A stretch of 64,000 nucleotides of DNA, taken from positions 1 through 64,000 of the forward strand of contig JBBATH010000016.1 in NCBI GenBank assembly GCA_040398845.1, given 5' to 3'. Position 1 is the first letter of the stretch, and every line of letters starts with the position of its first letter. Shown in pieces: positions 43,379 through 51,832 of the stretch. The stretch is from WLND01 sp040398845 (GTDB taxonomy: Bacteria > Actinomycetota > Actinomycetes > S36-B12). The notes below the pieces were generated by a model that worked only from the letters and a program-made list of their open reading frames with translations, ran no database searches and was not told the DNA's origin. The position numbers and the translations under genes were made by a program.

Positions 43379-44819
43379 GCGACGAGGCAGTCACCGGCTG
43401 ACCCTGCGCCCTTGCAAGATTGCCCGCCCGCCCATGGAGCCAGCACCCAGCTGCCGCTATTCGCGCAGCGTCGTCGACCCTGTGGACACCCCCGCGCGCC
43501 TGTGCCCGGGCCAAAAGTGCGCCGATAACACCGCTCAGCACATCGCCGCTACCCGCGGTCGCCAGCACCGGACCGCCCTCGACATCAACGAAGCCTGTGC
43601 CGTTTGGGGCGGCAATAATCGTGCCGGGACCCTTGAGGACGACAACGGCGCCTTGCTGCCTCGCCATCGCGAGAGCAGCATCAAGGCGCCCGCTCCCATG
43701 AACAACGCCCCCGAGGCGGGCGAACTCGCCGTCGTGGGGCGTGAGGATCGTGACGGCGCCCCGCTCGCGCACGAGCTGTTGCAGCCCTTCGCTTCCAGCA
43801 AGGATCGTGAGCGCCCCGGCATCGAGCACGACCGGCACGCTTGTTCGCAGGCACGCCTCGACTGCGTCATGATCGCGATTTCCAGGGACGAACCCGGGAC
43901 CGCATACCCACGTGGTCACCCGCGGGGCATCGACTCGCTGGCTGGCAACAACCTCCGGGTGCTGCGCTACCACCATGCGCGCAACCCCATCCGCCCGGTC
44001 GAGGTACTGCACCATGCCCACCTGGCCGCGCATTGCCGCCCCAACGCAGAGCAGGGCCGCCCCCGGGTATTCGTCACTGCCCGCAGCGACTCCGACGACC
44101 CCTCGGCGGTACTTGTGGTCACTAAACTCCGGGACCGGGATCTCAGCCTCGACATCGCCCTGGCGCATGGCTCGTATTGCCGGCACGCCAAGGGAATCGG
44201 CGATACCGATGTCGATGAGCCGCACCTCACCCGACAACGCCTTACCTGGAGCGATGAGATGCCCCGGCTTGAATGCTCCGAACGTCACGGTGAGGTCTGC
44301 GTCGAAGGCCACGCCGAGAACCTGACCGGTGTCGGCATCGACCCCGCTCGCTAGGTCAACTGACACCCGGATGCCTTTGGCCGCGTTGAGGATGGGGACA
44401 ATCTCCGCGGCAGGACCTCTCAGGGCTCCCGTTGCCCCGATACCGACGAGTCCGTCGATGATGACGTCGGCATCGTCGATGACCGAGCGTGAGCCTGCTG
44501 CATCCCAAACGCAGAAGCGACCACCCGCCCGCCTCATCGCCGCCAATCCCTCGAGGTGAACAGCCGCTGTGGCGCCGAGCGCATCGACCCGCATACCCCG
44601 GCGAGCAAGGAGGGCGCCGGCGAACAGGGAGTCGCCACCGTTGTTGCCGGAGCCAACGGCGATCACGACGCGGGTGCCGACAACCGACCCGGCGAGCAGT
44701 CGCAGGATCACAGACGCCAGGCCGGCCGAGGCACGCTCCATCAGCACGCCCGACTCAAGTTGGTCAGCATGGGCCTGCTCCGCGGCGATAACCTCCGCGA
44801 CCCGGTAGGCATTGATCAC
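43338..44819 (-). CDS. nnrD: Bifunctional NAD(P)H-hydrate epimerase/dehydratase
   Basis: This repair enzyme converts damaged NAD(P)HX back to NAD(P)H. Of 493 residues, the N-terminal part is the epimerase (VIAVGSGNNGGDSLFAGALL, VDLASGVDADTG) and the C-terminal part the ADP-dependent dehydratase (HKYRRGVVGVAAGSDEYPGA, TPHDGEFARL, ATAGSGDVLSG). The GTG at 44819 overlaps the acpS stop codon, so the longer frame to 44888 is rejected. It follows acpS and glmS in one transcript. Confidence 0.94.
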   Translation of the reverse strand: MINAYRVAEVIAAEQAHADQLESGVLMERASAGLASVILRLLAGSVVGTRVVIAVGSGNNGGDSLFAGALLARRGMRVDALGATAAVHLEGLAAMRRAGGRFCVWDAAGSRSVIDDADVIIDGLVGIGATGALRGPAAEIVPILNAAKGIRVSVDLASGVDADTGQVLGVAFDADLTVTFGAFKPGHLIAPGKALSGEVRLIDIGIADSLGVPAIRAMRQGDVEAEIPVPEFSDHKYRRGVVGVAAGSDEYPGAALLCVGAAMRGQVGMVQYLDRADGVARMVVAQHPEVVASQRVDAPRVTTWVCGPGFVPGNRDHDAVEACLRTSVPVVLDAGALTILAGSEGLQQLVRERGAVTILTPHDGEFARLGGVVHGSGRLDAALAMARQQGAVVVLKGPGTIIAAPNGTGFVDVEGGPVLATAGSGDVLSGVIGALLARAQARGGVHRVDDAARIAAAGCWLHGRAGNLARAQGQPVTASSLIESLGQVMATRD

Positions 44820-45214
44820 GACACGACCCCCTCTGCCACGACGTAGGCGATGGCATGGCCGCCATCGTGGCTGAGTGAGAGGTGCCACCGGCTGATGCCC
44901 AGCGCCCGGGCCGCCTCATCGACAGTTCCGGTGATCCGCAGGTTCGGATTGCCGTGACCATCGGTCGTGACCTCACAGTGATGCCACTGCAGACCATGGG
45001 TGCGCACGAGCACCTTGGCCACCGCCTCCTTGGCCGCGAATCGCGCAGCGAGCGACTGAGCGCTTCGGCTGCGGCCATCGCCGGCTTGCGACTCGTCCGA
45101 TGTGAAGATTCGATCGACGAAGCTGGGGGTACGTTCAAGGACCGCGGCGAATCGCGTGATGTCGACGATATCGACCCCGATGCCGACGACCGAGGTGGGC
45201 AGGTGCTCCATCAC
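44816..45214 (-). CDS. acpS: Holo-ACP synthase
   Basis: AcpS attaches 4'-phosphopantetheine to acyl carrier protein. The 132 residues contain GIGVDIVDITRF near the N-terminus and RFAAKEAVAKVL, the Mg/CoA-binding signatures, and HLSLSHDGGHAIAYVV near the C-terminus. It abuts the glmS stop codon (no gap) and overlaps nnrD by 4 bp. Confidence 0.95.
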   Translation of the reverse strand: MMEHLPTSVVGIGVDIVDITRFAAVLERTPSFVDRIFTSDESQAGDGRSRSAQSLAARFAAKEAVAKVLVRTHGLQWHHCEVTTDGHGNPNLRITGTVDEAARALGISRWHLSLSHDGGHAIAYVVAEGVVS

Positions 45215-47065
45215 CTACTCGACGGTGACGGACTTTGCCAGGTTGCGCGGCTGATCGACATCGTGGCCCTTCGCGGTCGCCATCTCGCACGCGAACACCT
45301 GCAACGGCACTGTAGAAACGAGTGGCTGCATCAGTGTCGGCACGACCGGCACTCGGATGACATGGTCGCTCAAGGCAGCGATCTTCTCGTCACCCTCCTC
45401 GGCGATCGCGATGATGACGGCGCCGCGTGCCCGCACCTCTTGGATCGCCGAGATCATCTTGTCGTGGAGCACGGCGCGCCCACGCGGCGAGGGCATGATC
45501 ACCACCACGGGCACGCCATCCTCGATCAACGCGATCGGACCGTGCTTGAGCTCGCCAGCCGCGAATCCCTCGGCGTGCATGTAGGCGAGTTCCTTCAGTT
45601 TGAGGGCGCCCTCAAGGGCGACCGGGAAGCCCACATGTCGTCCGATGAACAGGACTGACGGAGCATTCGCGAACTCCCTGGCAATGGCACGCACCGGCTC
45701 AACCGTGTCGAGAACGAGGTCGACCTTCTGTGGCATGTCATTGAGGTCGTCCATGATCGCTCGGATCTCGTCGGCGAACATCGTTCCCCGAACCTGGGCA
45801 AGGTAGAGACCCACGAGATACGAGGCGATGATTTGAGTAAGGAACGCCTTCGTCGATGCGACCGCAATCTCGGGGCCAGCGTATGTGTAGACAACGGCAT
45901 CGGCCTCACGCGGAATTGTCGAGCCGACGGTGTTGCAGATGGCGAGGGTGCGGGCGCCCTGGGCCTTGGCGTGCCGCAGTGCCATGAGCGTGTCCATGGT
46001 CTCGCCTGACTGCGAGATCGCGATGACAAGCGTATCGGGGCCGACGATCGGATCGCGGTACCGGAACTCGCTCGCCAGTTCGACCTCGACCGGAATCCGG
46101 GTCCAGTGCTCGACCGCGTACTTGGCGACCATGCCAGCGTGCGAGGCAGTGCCGCAGGCAATGACGACGACCTTGCTCACCGCCCGCAGGTCGGCGTCAG
46201 CGAGCCGCATCTCGTCAAGCTGCAGGGAGCCGTCCTGGCCGATACGTCCGCGTAGTGAGTCGGCAACTGCCTTGGGCTGCTCAGCGATCTCCTTCAGCAT
46301 GAAGAGGTCATGGCCGCCCTTCTCGGCCGCTGATGCGTCCCAGTCGACCCTGAAGGGGGTCACGTCCGCCGGATTGCCATCGAAGTCGATGACGATGACC
46401 CCCTCAGGGGTGAGGGCAACGATCTGGTCCTGGCCGAGCTCAAGTGCATCACGGGTGTACTCGACGAACGCCGCGACATCCGAAGCGAGAAAGTTCTCAC
46501 CCTGTCCGATGCCGACGACGAGCGGTGAATTGCGCCGCGCGCCGACCACGAGATTGGGCTGCCGGGGATCGATGGCAAGAAGCGTAAAAGCCCCCTCGAG
46601 ACGGAGACAGACCCTGCGCATCGCCTCCACGAGGTCGTGGCCCGCCGCCGCGATCGCCTTGGAAAGCAGGTGCGCCACTACCTCGGTGTCAGTCTCCGAA
46701 CTGAGGCGCACCCCGGCCGCTTGGAGTTCGTCACGGAGCTCGGCGAAGTTCTCGATGATCCCGTTATGGATCACCGCTACCTGTTCGTCCTCGCTCACGT
46801 GCGGGTGGGCATTGCGGTCAGTGGGACCGCCGTGCGTCGCCCACCTCGTGTGTCCGATGCCCGTCGTCGACTGCGGCAGGGGGTCCTCCCCCAGCAGAGT
46901 CTCGAGATTCACCAGCTTGCCGGCCTTCTTACGCACGGCGAGGCGATGATCAGCGATGACCGCGACCCCGGCAGAGTCATACCCGCGGTATTCCAGCCGC
47001 CGAAGTCCCGCCACCACGACCTCGAGAGCCTGCTTCTCACCGACATAGCCAACGATTCCGCACAT
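45215..47065 (-). CDS. glmS: Glucosamine-6-phosphate synthase
   Basis: GlmS makes glucosamine-6-phosphate from fructose-6-phosphate and glutamine, the entry to UDP-GlcNAc. The 616 residues start MCGIVGYVGEKQALEVV, with Cys1 as the amidotransferase nucleophile, and include GHTRWATHGGPTDRNAHPH, VACGTASHAGMVAKY, SQSGETMDTLMALRHAK and the end KSVTVE. I use the ATG at 47065 because Cys must follow the initiator Met. With glmM nearby, the hexosamine pathway is largely present. Confidence 0.98.
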   Translation of the reverse strand: MCGIVGYVGEKQALEVVVAGLRRLEYRGYDSAGVAVIADHRLAVRKKAGKLVNLETLLGEDPLPQSTTGIGHTRWATHGGPTDRNAHPHVSEDEQVAVIHNGIIENFAELRDELQAAGVRLSSETDTEVVAHLLSKAIAAAGHDLVEAMRRVCLRLEGAFTLLAIDPRQPNLVVGARRNSPLVVGIGQGENFLASDVAAFVEYTRDALELGQDQIVALTPEGVIVIDFDGNPADVTPFRVDWDASAAEKGGHDLFMLKEIAEQPKAVADSLRGRIGQDGSLQLDEMRLADADLRAVSKVVVIACGTASHAGMVAKYAVEHWTRIPVEVELASEFRYRDPIVGPDTLVIAISQSGETMDTLMALRHAKAQGARTLAICNTVGSTIPREADAVVYTYAGPEIAVASTKAFLTQIIASYLVGLYLAQVRGTMFADEIRAIMDDLNDMPQKVDLVLDTVEPVRAIAREFANAPSVLFIGRHVGFPVALEGALKLKELAYMHAEGFAAGELKHGPIALIEDGVPVVVIMPSPRGRAVLHDKMISAIQEVRARGAVIIAIAEEGDEKIAALSDHVIRVPVVPTLMQPLVSTVPLQVFACEMATAKGHDVDQPRNLAKSVTVE

Positions 47066-47104
47066 GATGCGCAGCCTACGCGCCGCGGGGTACACAATTG
47101 GTCC

Positions 47105-48058
47105 GTGCTGAGCCTGCGCGTCAGTTGCCCCGCGTCACTCTGCGCACCCGTTGAGGCTCTCCTGCGCGCCGAGCCAACGATCAGCAGCCTTACGGTGCAC
47201 CGCGACGCGAGCCTGACACCGCCGGGCGACGTCTTTCTCGCCGACCTCCCTCGCGAGACAGCTAACGCCCTCGTCGACAGTCTCATGGATATCGGTGTGC
47301 AGAACGAGGGCACAGTGACCCTCACCCCCGTCGGAACCTGGATTTCTCGTCCCGGCCTCACGGCGGAGCGACGGGCCCCCGGCCGGAGCCCCGACTCCGT
47401 TGTCTGGGCTGAGGTCACTGAGCGCGCCTACTCCGAAACCGAACTCACCTGGACCTACGTGAGCTTCATGATTCTCGCCACCCTGCTCGCGGCGATCGCG
47501 ATCGTCACCGACTCCGTCATCCTCATCATCGGCGCCATGGTTCTCGGACCAGAGTTCGTGCCCATTGCCGCGCTGGGTCTGGGCATGGTTCGCCGACGAC
47601 GAGGCCTGGTCCGTCAGGCCCTACGCACGCTCCTCATCGGATTCGCCGTGTCGATCTCAGTCGTCGCCGTCGTCGCGCTGCTCGCTAGGGTCACAGGCAT
47701 CGTTGACGTCTCCCAGATCGAGAGCGCCAGGCCGGGCACTGCCTTCATCTACACGCCCAACTGGTGGTCGCTCGCGGTGTCAGTCCTCGCGGGCGCTGCC
47801 GGAGTCCTATCCCTCACCGCGGCTAAGGGCAACGGGCTCGTCGGCGTCTTCATCTCCGTCACGACGATTCCAGCATCAGGCAATGTAGCCCTCGCTCTCA
47901 TCTTCGGGCTGTGGAGTGAGGTGCTCGGGAGTACCGCGCAGCTGGCAATCAACATCATCGGGATGGCGCTCGCCGGCTGGGCAACCCTCGCCCTGCAGCA
48001 GATCGTCTGGGGGAGAATATGTGCACGGCGAAATGCCCGCCCTCGCTCGCAGCGTTGA
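47105..48058 (+). CDS. DUF389 family membrane protein
   Basis: A 317-residue protein with an N-terminal soluble domain (about 1-115) and then about five or six membrane helices. SFMILATLLAAIAIVTDSVI, ILIIGAMVLGPEFVPIAALG and GNVALALIFGLWSE are typical of DUF389. The function is unknown. It starts at a GTG 39 bp from glmS in the divergent direction; this spacing suggests overlapping promoters. Confidence 0.85.
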   Translation: MLSLRVSCPASLCAPVEALLRAEPTISSLTVHRDASLTPPGDVFLADLPRETANALVDSLMDIGVQNEGTVTLTPVGTWISRPGLTAERRAPGRSPDSVVWAEVTERAYSETELTWTYVSFMILATLLAAIAIVTDSVILIIGAMVLGPEFVPIAALGLGMVRRRRGLVRQALRTLLIGFAVSISVVAVVALLARVTGIVDVSQIESARPGTAFIYTPNWWSLAVSVLAGAAGVLSLTAAKGNGLVGVFISVTTIPASGNVALALIFGLWSEVLGSTAQLAINIIGMALAGWATLALQQIVWGRICARRNARPRSQR

Positions 48059-48130
48059 CCGCGCCCGACAAGGCGACGACCCCCGGTCAAGGAATCCCTC
48101 CGCTGCAGTAGCTCCGCGGAGTTCGCCGTC

Positions 48131-49036
48131 TTAATGCGCCTGTGTCACGTTAACGATGAGGCTCGGAACCCCGGGTCGGGCGGGACCCACCGCATCCGGA
48201 ACCGAGACGATCTGCATATTCACGTCCGCCGATGACCACATCAATTCGAAGTAGTCACCAGCGGCGGCGCTCACGATGAAATTCCCGGCGGCGATGTACT
48301 TTTCCTCGGTCGAGCCCACGAGCGTTTGCGTTGTATTCGTCCACGCGAGGTTTGCGCCATTCTTGGCAAGCCAGATGTCGATGTCATCGCTACCCGCGTC
48401 AGTCTTATCAATCTGAGCCGAAAACTCGATGTCGTAAACGCCCGTGTGGCCCATCGTGATGCGTGACCCGGTCGTAACCGAAATCCCGCTGGCGATGACT
48501 CCGTTCACTCCGTCGATCACCTCGTTGAGCGTCATCGAACGGGCGATGTTTGGCACGGGGTTCACCTGATTGGAAGTGTCGTAGAACGAGCCGTAGTCAC
48601 CGATGAATGCCGGTCCGGTTGCACCAGACGGCCCGGTCAAGCCGGTCGCGCCTGATCCACCAGAGACGCCCGTTCCCCCGACCGCTCCTGTCGCACCCGT
48701 ACCCCCCGCTGCACCTGCTGCTCCTGCTGCTCCGGTCGCCCCAGTCTCACCACTGGGCCCTCGCACCCGAAAGTACACGGCTTTGTCGTCCGCTCGACAC
48801 TTGCGGTGGGGGGGTAGGTACCAGATCGAATCGGCTCGGTCGAAGCACACGCGTATGCGCCCCGGAACGTCGTTGGCGGACGTCCTGACCAGGGTGACGC
48901 GACGTTCATTCGCCCGGCACTTCCCATGTTTCGTCAAGCGGACTCCCCCTGTTTCGACTTGCACGCATGCCTTTGGCAAAGACCGAGGGAACCGGAATTG
49001 CTCAGCTCCCTGCGAAACGGGCCCGGTGAGTGCCAC
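48131..49036 (-). CDS. Collagen-like repeat protein
   Basis: An exported-type protein with a Gly-x-y stretch of about 50 residues (GPSGETGATGAAGAAGAAGG, GPSGATGPA) followed by a beta-rich C-terminal domain of about 155 residues with the layout of BclA- or C1q-like trimers (SMTLNEVIDGVNGVIASGIS, YDIEFSAQIDKTDAG, IAAGNFIVSAAAGDYFEL). The visible start is a GTG at 49036. Upstream in the same frame lies ATG (49078) followed by seven codons and a TAG (49055-49057), then AGLALVVALTGPVSQGA, which looks like the rest of a signal peptide. The gene may be damaged there or may start at the GTG. Confidence 0.75.
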   Translation of the reverse strand: MALTGPVSQGAEQFRFPRSLPKACVQVETGGVRLTKHGKCRANERRVTLVRTSANDVPGRIRVCFDRADSIWYLPPHRKCRADDKAVYFRVRGPSGETGATGAAGAAGAAGGTGATGAVGGTGVSGGSGATGLTGPSGATGPAFIGDYGSFYDTSNQVNPVPNIARSMTLNEVIDGVNGVIASGISVTTGSRITMGHTGVYDIEFSAQIDKTDAGSDDIDIWLAKNGANLAWTNTTQTLVGSTEEKYIAAGNFIVSAAAGDYFELMWSSADVNMQIVSVPDAVGPARPGVPSLIVNVTQAH

Positions 49037-49174
49037 GACGAGTGCGAGACCAGCCTATGCCACGCTCAGGGCAACCATATTGAGACGTTAACACTGAAGC
49101 GGGAGGTGAAGCTCGCCCAAAGGTCGCCCGCGCCATGCAGCCTCTCACTGGCCACAGTGTCGCGCACCTGTCAG

Positions 49175-50530
49175 TTACGCCTCGTCGAGTGCGAGCTCTG
49201 CGAGCACGACCGCTGCAAGTTCATCACTTATCCGCAGAGCCTGGCTGTGGCTGGCCGCCTCGACCATCACTCGGATGACGGGCTCAGTTCCCGATGGACG
49301 AAGCAGCACTCGGCCTGAATCGCCGAGTTCATTCGTCGCTCTCACCACAGCAGCGGTCACCACCGGATCCGACTCCGCGCGTGACCGGTCAACCCCCGGA
49401 ACATTCACGAGGACCTGAGGGAATTTCGTGAGACTGTTAGCAAGGTCAAAAAGCGAGGTCTTGGTTTGGACCACCCGTGAGAGGAGGTGGAGCGCGGTGA
49501 GCAGTCCGTCACCGGTGTTTGCGAACTCGGTCATGACCACGTGACCGCTCTGTTCGCCGCCAAGGACGTAGCCCTCAGTTCTCATCGCCTCGAGGACGTA
49601 GCGGTCTCCCACTCCCGTCTCGACCACGGTGATGCCAGCGTCGCGCATCGCAATCTTGAACCCGAGGTTCGCCATGATTGTTGCAACGACCGTGCTGCCG
49701 ACGAGCCGGCCCGAATCCTTCATGGAAGTCGCGAGGATGGCAAGGATGTGATCACCATCGATGACGTTCCCCCGGCTGTCGACAGCTAGGCACCGATCGG
49801 CATCCCCGTCATGGGCGATACCAACGTCAGCGCTGCGCTCAAGCACGACAGATATGAGGTCCCCAAGGTGGGTGCTGCCGCAGTTCTCATTGATGTTCAG
49901 ACCATCGGGCCTTGAGTGGATTGCGTGGACGCGGGCTCCCGCCCGCTCGTACAGGCCGGGCGCTACCGACGATGCCGCACCGTTTGCGCAGTCGACCACG
50001 ATGTGAAGCCCGTCCAGGGAGTTTGGGAGCGTCGAGATGAGGAAGTCGAGATACGCGTCCACTGCAGTCACGTCTGACCGCACCCGACCTACTTGAGCAC
50101 CAATCGGCCGCTCCCATTGCACGCCGATCCCAGCCTCAATTGCGTCTTCTACCGCGTCATCGAGTTTGTGTCCTCCGCGCGCAAAGAATTTGATCCCATT
50201 GTCAGGCATCGCATTGTGGGAAGCGGAGAGCATCACCCCGAGATCTGCTCGGAGAGATTCAGTGAGGTAGGCAACGGCCGGTGTCGGGACAACTCCGAGG
50301 AGCACAACGTCGACACCCGCGCTCGCTAGGCCCGCAACTACCGCCGCTTCGAGGAATTCCCCACTCGCCCGACCGTCACGGCCCACCACGGCCGTCGGAC
50401 GTCGGTCAGTGAATGTATCGACGTCAGCAAGAATGCGTGCCGCCGCAACTGAAATGTCAAGGGCCATGTCCGCCGTGAGCTCGCGATTTGCAAGCCCACG
50501 GACCCCATCGGTACCGAAAAGTCGGCCCAA
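49175..50530 (-). CDS. glmM: Phosphoglucosamine mutase
   Basis: GlmM turns glucosamine-6-phosphate into glucosamine-1-phosphate for UDP-GlcNAc. The 451 residues start MGRLFGTDGVRGLANRELTA, have the phospho-Ser loop MLSASHNAMPDNGIKFF, the metal-binding DGDADRC and the phosphate-binding RPSGTEPVIRVMVEA. It lies 4 bp after rpsI on the same strand. Nothing is recognised in the 138 bp that separate it from the collagen-like gene. Confidence 0.97.
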   Translation of the reverse strand: MGRLFGTDGVRGLANRELTADMALDISVAAARILADVDTFTDRRPTAVVGRDGRASGEFLEAAVVAGLASAGVDVVLLGVVPTPAVAYLTESLRADLGVMLSASHNAMPDNGIKFFARGGHKLDDAVEDAIEAGIGVQWERPIGAQVGRVRSDVTAVDAYLDFLISTLPNSLDGLHIVVDCANGAASSVAPGLYERAGARVHAIHSRPDGLNINENCGSTHLGDLISVVLERSADVGIAHDGDADRCLAVDSRGNVIDGDHILAILATSMKDSGRLVGSTVVATIMANLGFKIAMRDAGITVVETGVGDRYVLEAMRTEGYVLGGEQSGHVVMTEFANTGDGLLTALHLLSRVVQTKTSLFDLANSLTKFPQVLVNVPGVDRSRAESDPVVTAAVVRATNELGDSGRVLLRPSGTEPVIRVMVEAASHSQALRISDELAAVVLAELALDEA

Positions 50531-50534
50531 GGGA

Positions 50535-51044
50535 CTAACGCTTGCTGTACTGGGGTGCCTTGCGGGCCTTCTTAAGACCGTACTTCTTACGCTCCTTCAC
50601 GCGAGGATCGCGTGTGAGGAAGCCAGCCTTCTTCAGACTCGGACGATTGCCCTCGGTGTCGATGGCATTAAGCGACCGTGCGACGCCGAGCCGCAGGGCA
50701 CCAGCTTGGCCAGAGACACCACCGCCGCCGATGCGGGCGATCACATCGAACATGCCCTCGGCGCCTAGGGTCACGAACGGTTCGTTGACGAGTTGCTGGT
50801 GCACCTTGTTCGGAAAGTACTGATCAAGATCGCGGCCATTGATGGTCCACTTGCCGGTACCCGGGATGAGTCGCACTCGAGCAATAGCCTGCTTGCGGCG
50901 ACCAGTCGCCGCCCCGGGGGCTTTGACGATCTCTCGGGTGATGACTGGCCGATTCGGAGTCTCGGAGGTGTACTCCGAGGGCGCCTCGTCCTCAACGTCG
51001 ATGTCGACGTCGTCTAATTCGATGGTGGCCTCAGACACTGCCAC
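50535..51044 (-). CDS. rpsI: 30S ribosomal protein S9
   Basis: S9 binds 16S rRNA and reaches the P site with its C-terminal tail. The 169 residues have an acidic N-terminal extension of about 40 residues (DDVDIDVEDEAPSEYTSETP) ahead of the conserved core (TGRRKQAIARVRLIPGTGKW, GRDLDQYFP, GGGVSGQAGALRLGVAR), and end KKARKAPQYSKR. Long S9 extensions are common in actinobacteria. It follows rplM. Confidence 0.98.
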   Translation of the reverse strand: MAVSEATIELDDVDIDVEDEAPSEYTSETPNRPVITREIVKAPGAATGRRKQAIARVRLIPGTGKWTINGRDLDQYFPNKVHQQLVNEPFVTLGAEGMFDVIARIGGGGVSGQAGALRLGVARSLNAIDTEGNRPSLKKAGFLTRDPRVKERKKYGLKKARKAPQYSKR

Positions 51045-51084
51045 GTTCCTCTCGTTGATTACGGTGTGAAGATGGAGAACGCAT

Positions 51085-51528
51085 TTACTGCGCGACCTGG
51101 GAGAGCTCGTAAGGCACGGGCGACTGAGCGGCGTGCGGGTGCTCGGAACCGGTGTAGACCTTTAGCTTGGTGATCTGCTGGCGGCCGAGCTTGTTGTGGG
51201 GGAGCATCCCCTTCACAGCCTTCTCTACGACGCGACGCGGATTGCTCTCGAGAAGGTCGGAGTACGAGGTAGCGCGTAGGCCACCCGGGAAGCCAGAGTG
51301 GCGGTAGTCCATCTTCTGCTTCTTCTTGTCGCCGGTGAGGACGACCTTGTCAGCATTGATGATGATGACGAAATCGCCGGTATCAACATGCGGGGCGAAT
51401 ATGGTCTTGTGCTTGCCGCGAAGGAGCTTTGCGACGTTGCTCGCGAGTCGACCGAGGACAACGTCCGTCGCATCAATGACGTGCCAGGTGCGGGTGATCT
51501 CACCGGCCTTTGGGCTGTACGTGCGCAC
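51085..51528 (-). CDS. rplM: 50S ribosomal protein L13
   Basis: L13 is an early-assembly 50S protein. The 147 residues begin VRTYSPKAGEITRTWHVIDA and contain LGRLASNVAKLLRGKHKT and HNKLGRQQITKLKVYTGSEH. The GTG start matches the family's N-terminus. rplM-rpsI form the usual pair; the 130 bp upstream probably hold their promoter. Confidence 0.98.
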   Translation of the reverse strand: MRTYSPKAGEITRTWHVIDATDVVLGRLASNVAKLLRGKHKTIFAPHVDTGDFVIIINADKVVLTGDKKKQKMDYRHSGFPGGLRATSYSDLLESNPRRVVEKAVKGMLPHNKLGRQQITKLKVYTGSEHPHAAQSPVPYELSQVAQ

Positions 51529-51731
51529 GGGACGCCACCTTCGTTACTCGTTGGGGACTGGACTGCTGAACTGTGTTGCACAACAGATGTGTAGCTCGAC
51601 CGCCTGAAAACCTCGATCGCTGTCGCGACGCCGGGGATTTTCGGGGGAAGCACCTCAACGACCCGTAAGGATACCCACGCAAGGAGTGCCCGGCCAAATC
51701 GCCCCCTGAGGTGCCCGAATATCGGTCACCT

Positions 51732-51811
51732 CCCCCCGGTTCATCTCGCCCCGAATCCGGGCGAGATGAAGGAAATGGGCCCTGAAACGGGTGAATTCGT
51801 TCATCTCATCC
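51732..51811 (-). repeat. Hairpin/G-tract element, copy D (diverged)
   Basis: On the minus strand, arm 1 is GGATGAGATGAAC (51811-51799), arm 3 is TTCATCTCGCCCGG (51770-51757), and arm 4 is CGGGGCGAGATGAA (51753-51740), followed by a run of six G (51737-51732). Arms 3 and 4 form a near-perfect 14-bp hairpin around ATT. Compared with copies A-C, arms 1, 3 and 4 have all changed from GAAATGAC/GTCATTTC to GAGATGAA/TTCATCTC, so pairing is kept. Total length differs by only one base. It lies 21 bases after the ABC-F gene, before the rplM promoter region. Confidence 0.75.
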
Positions 51812-51832
51812 ATGATGAGGGCAGTGGTCTCC

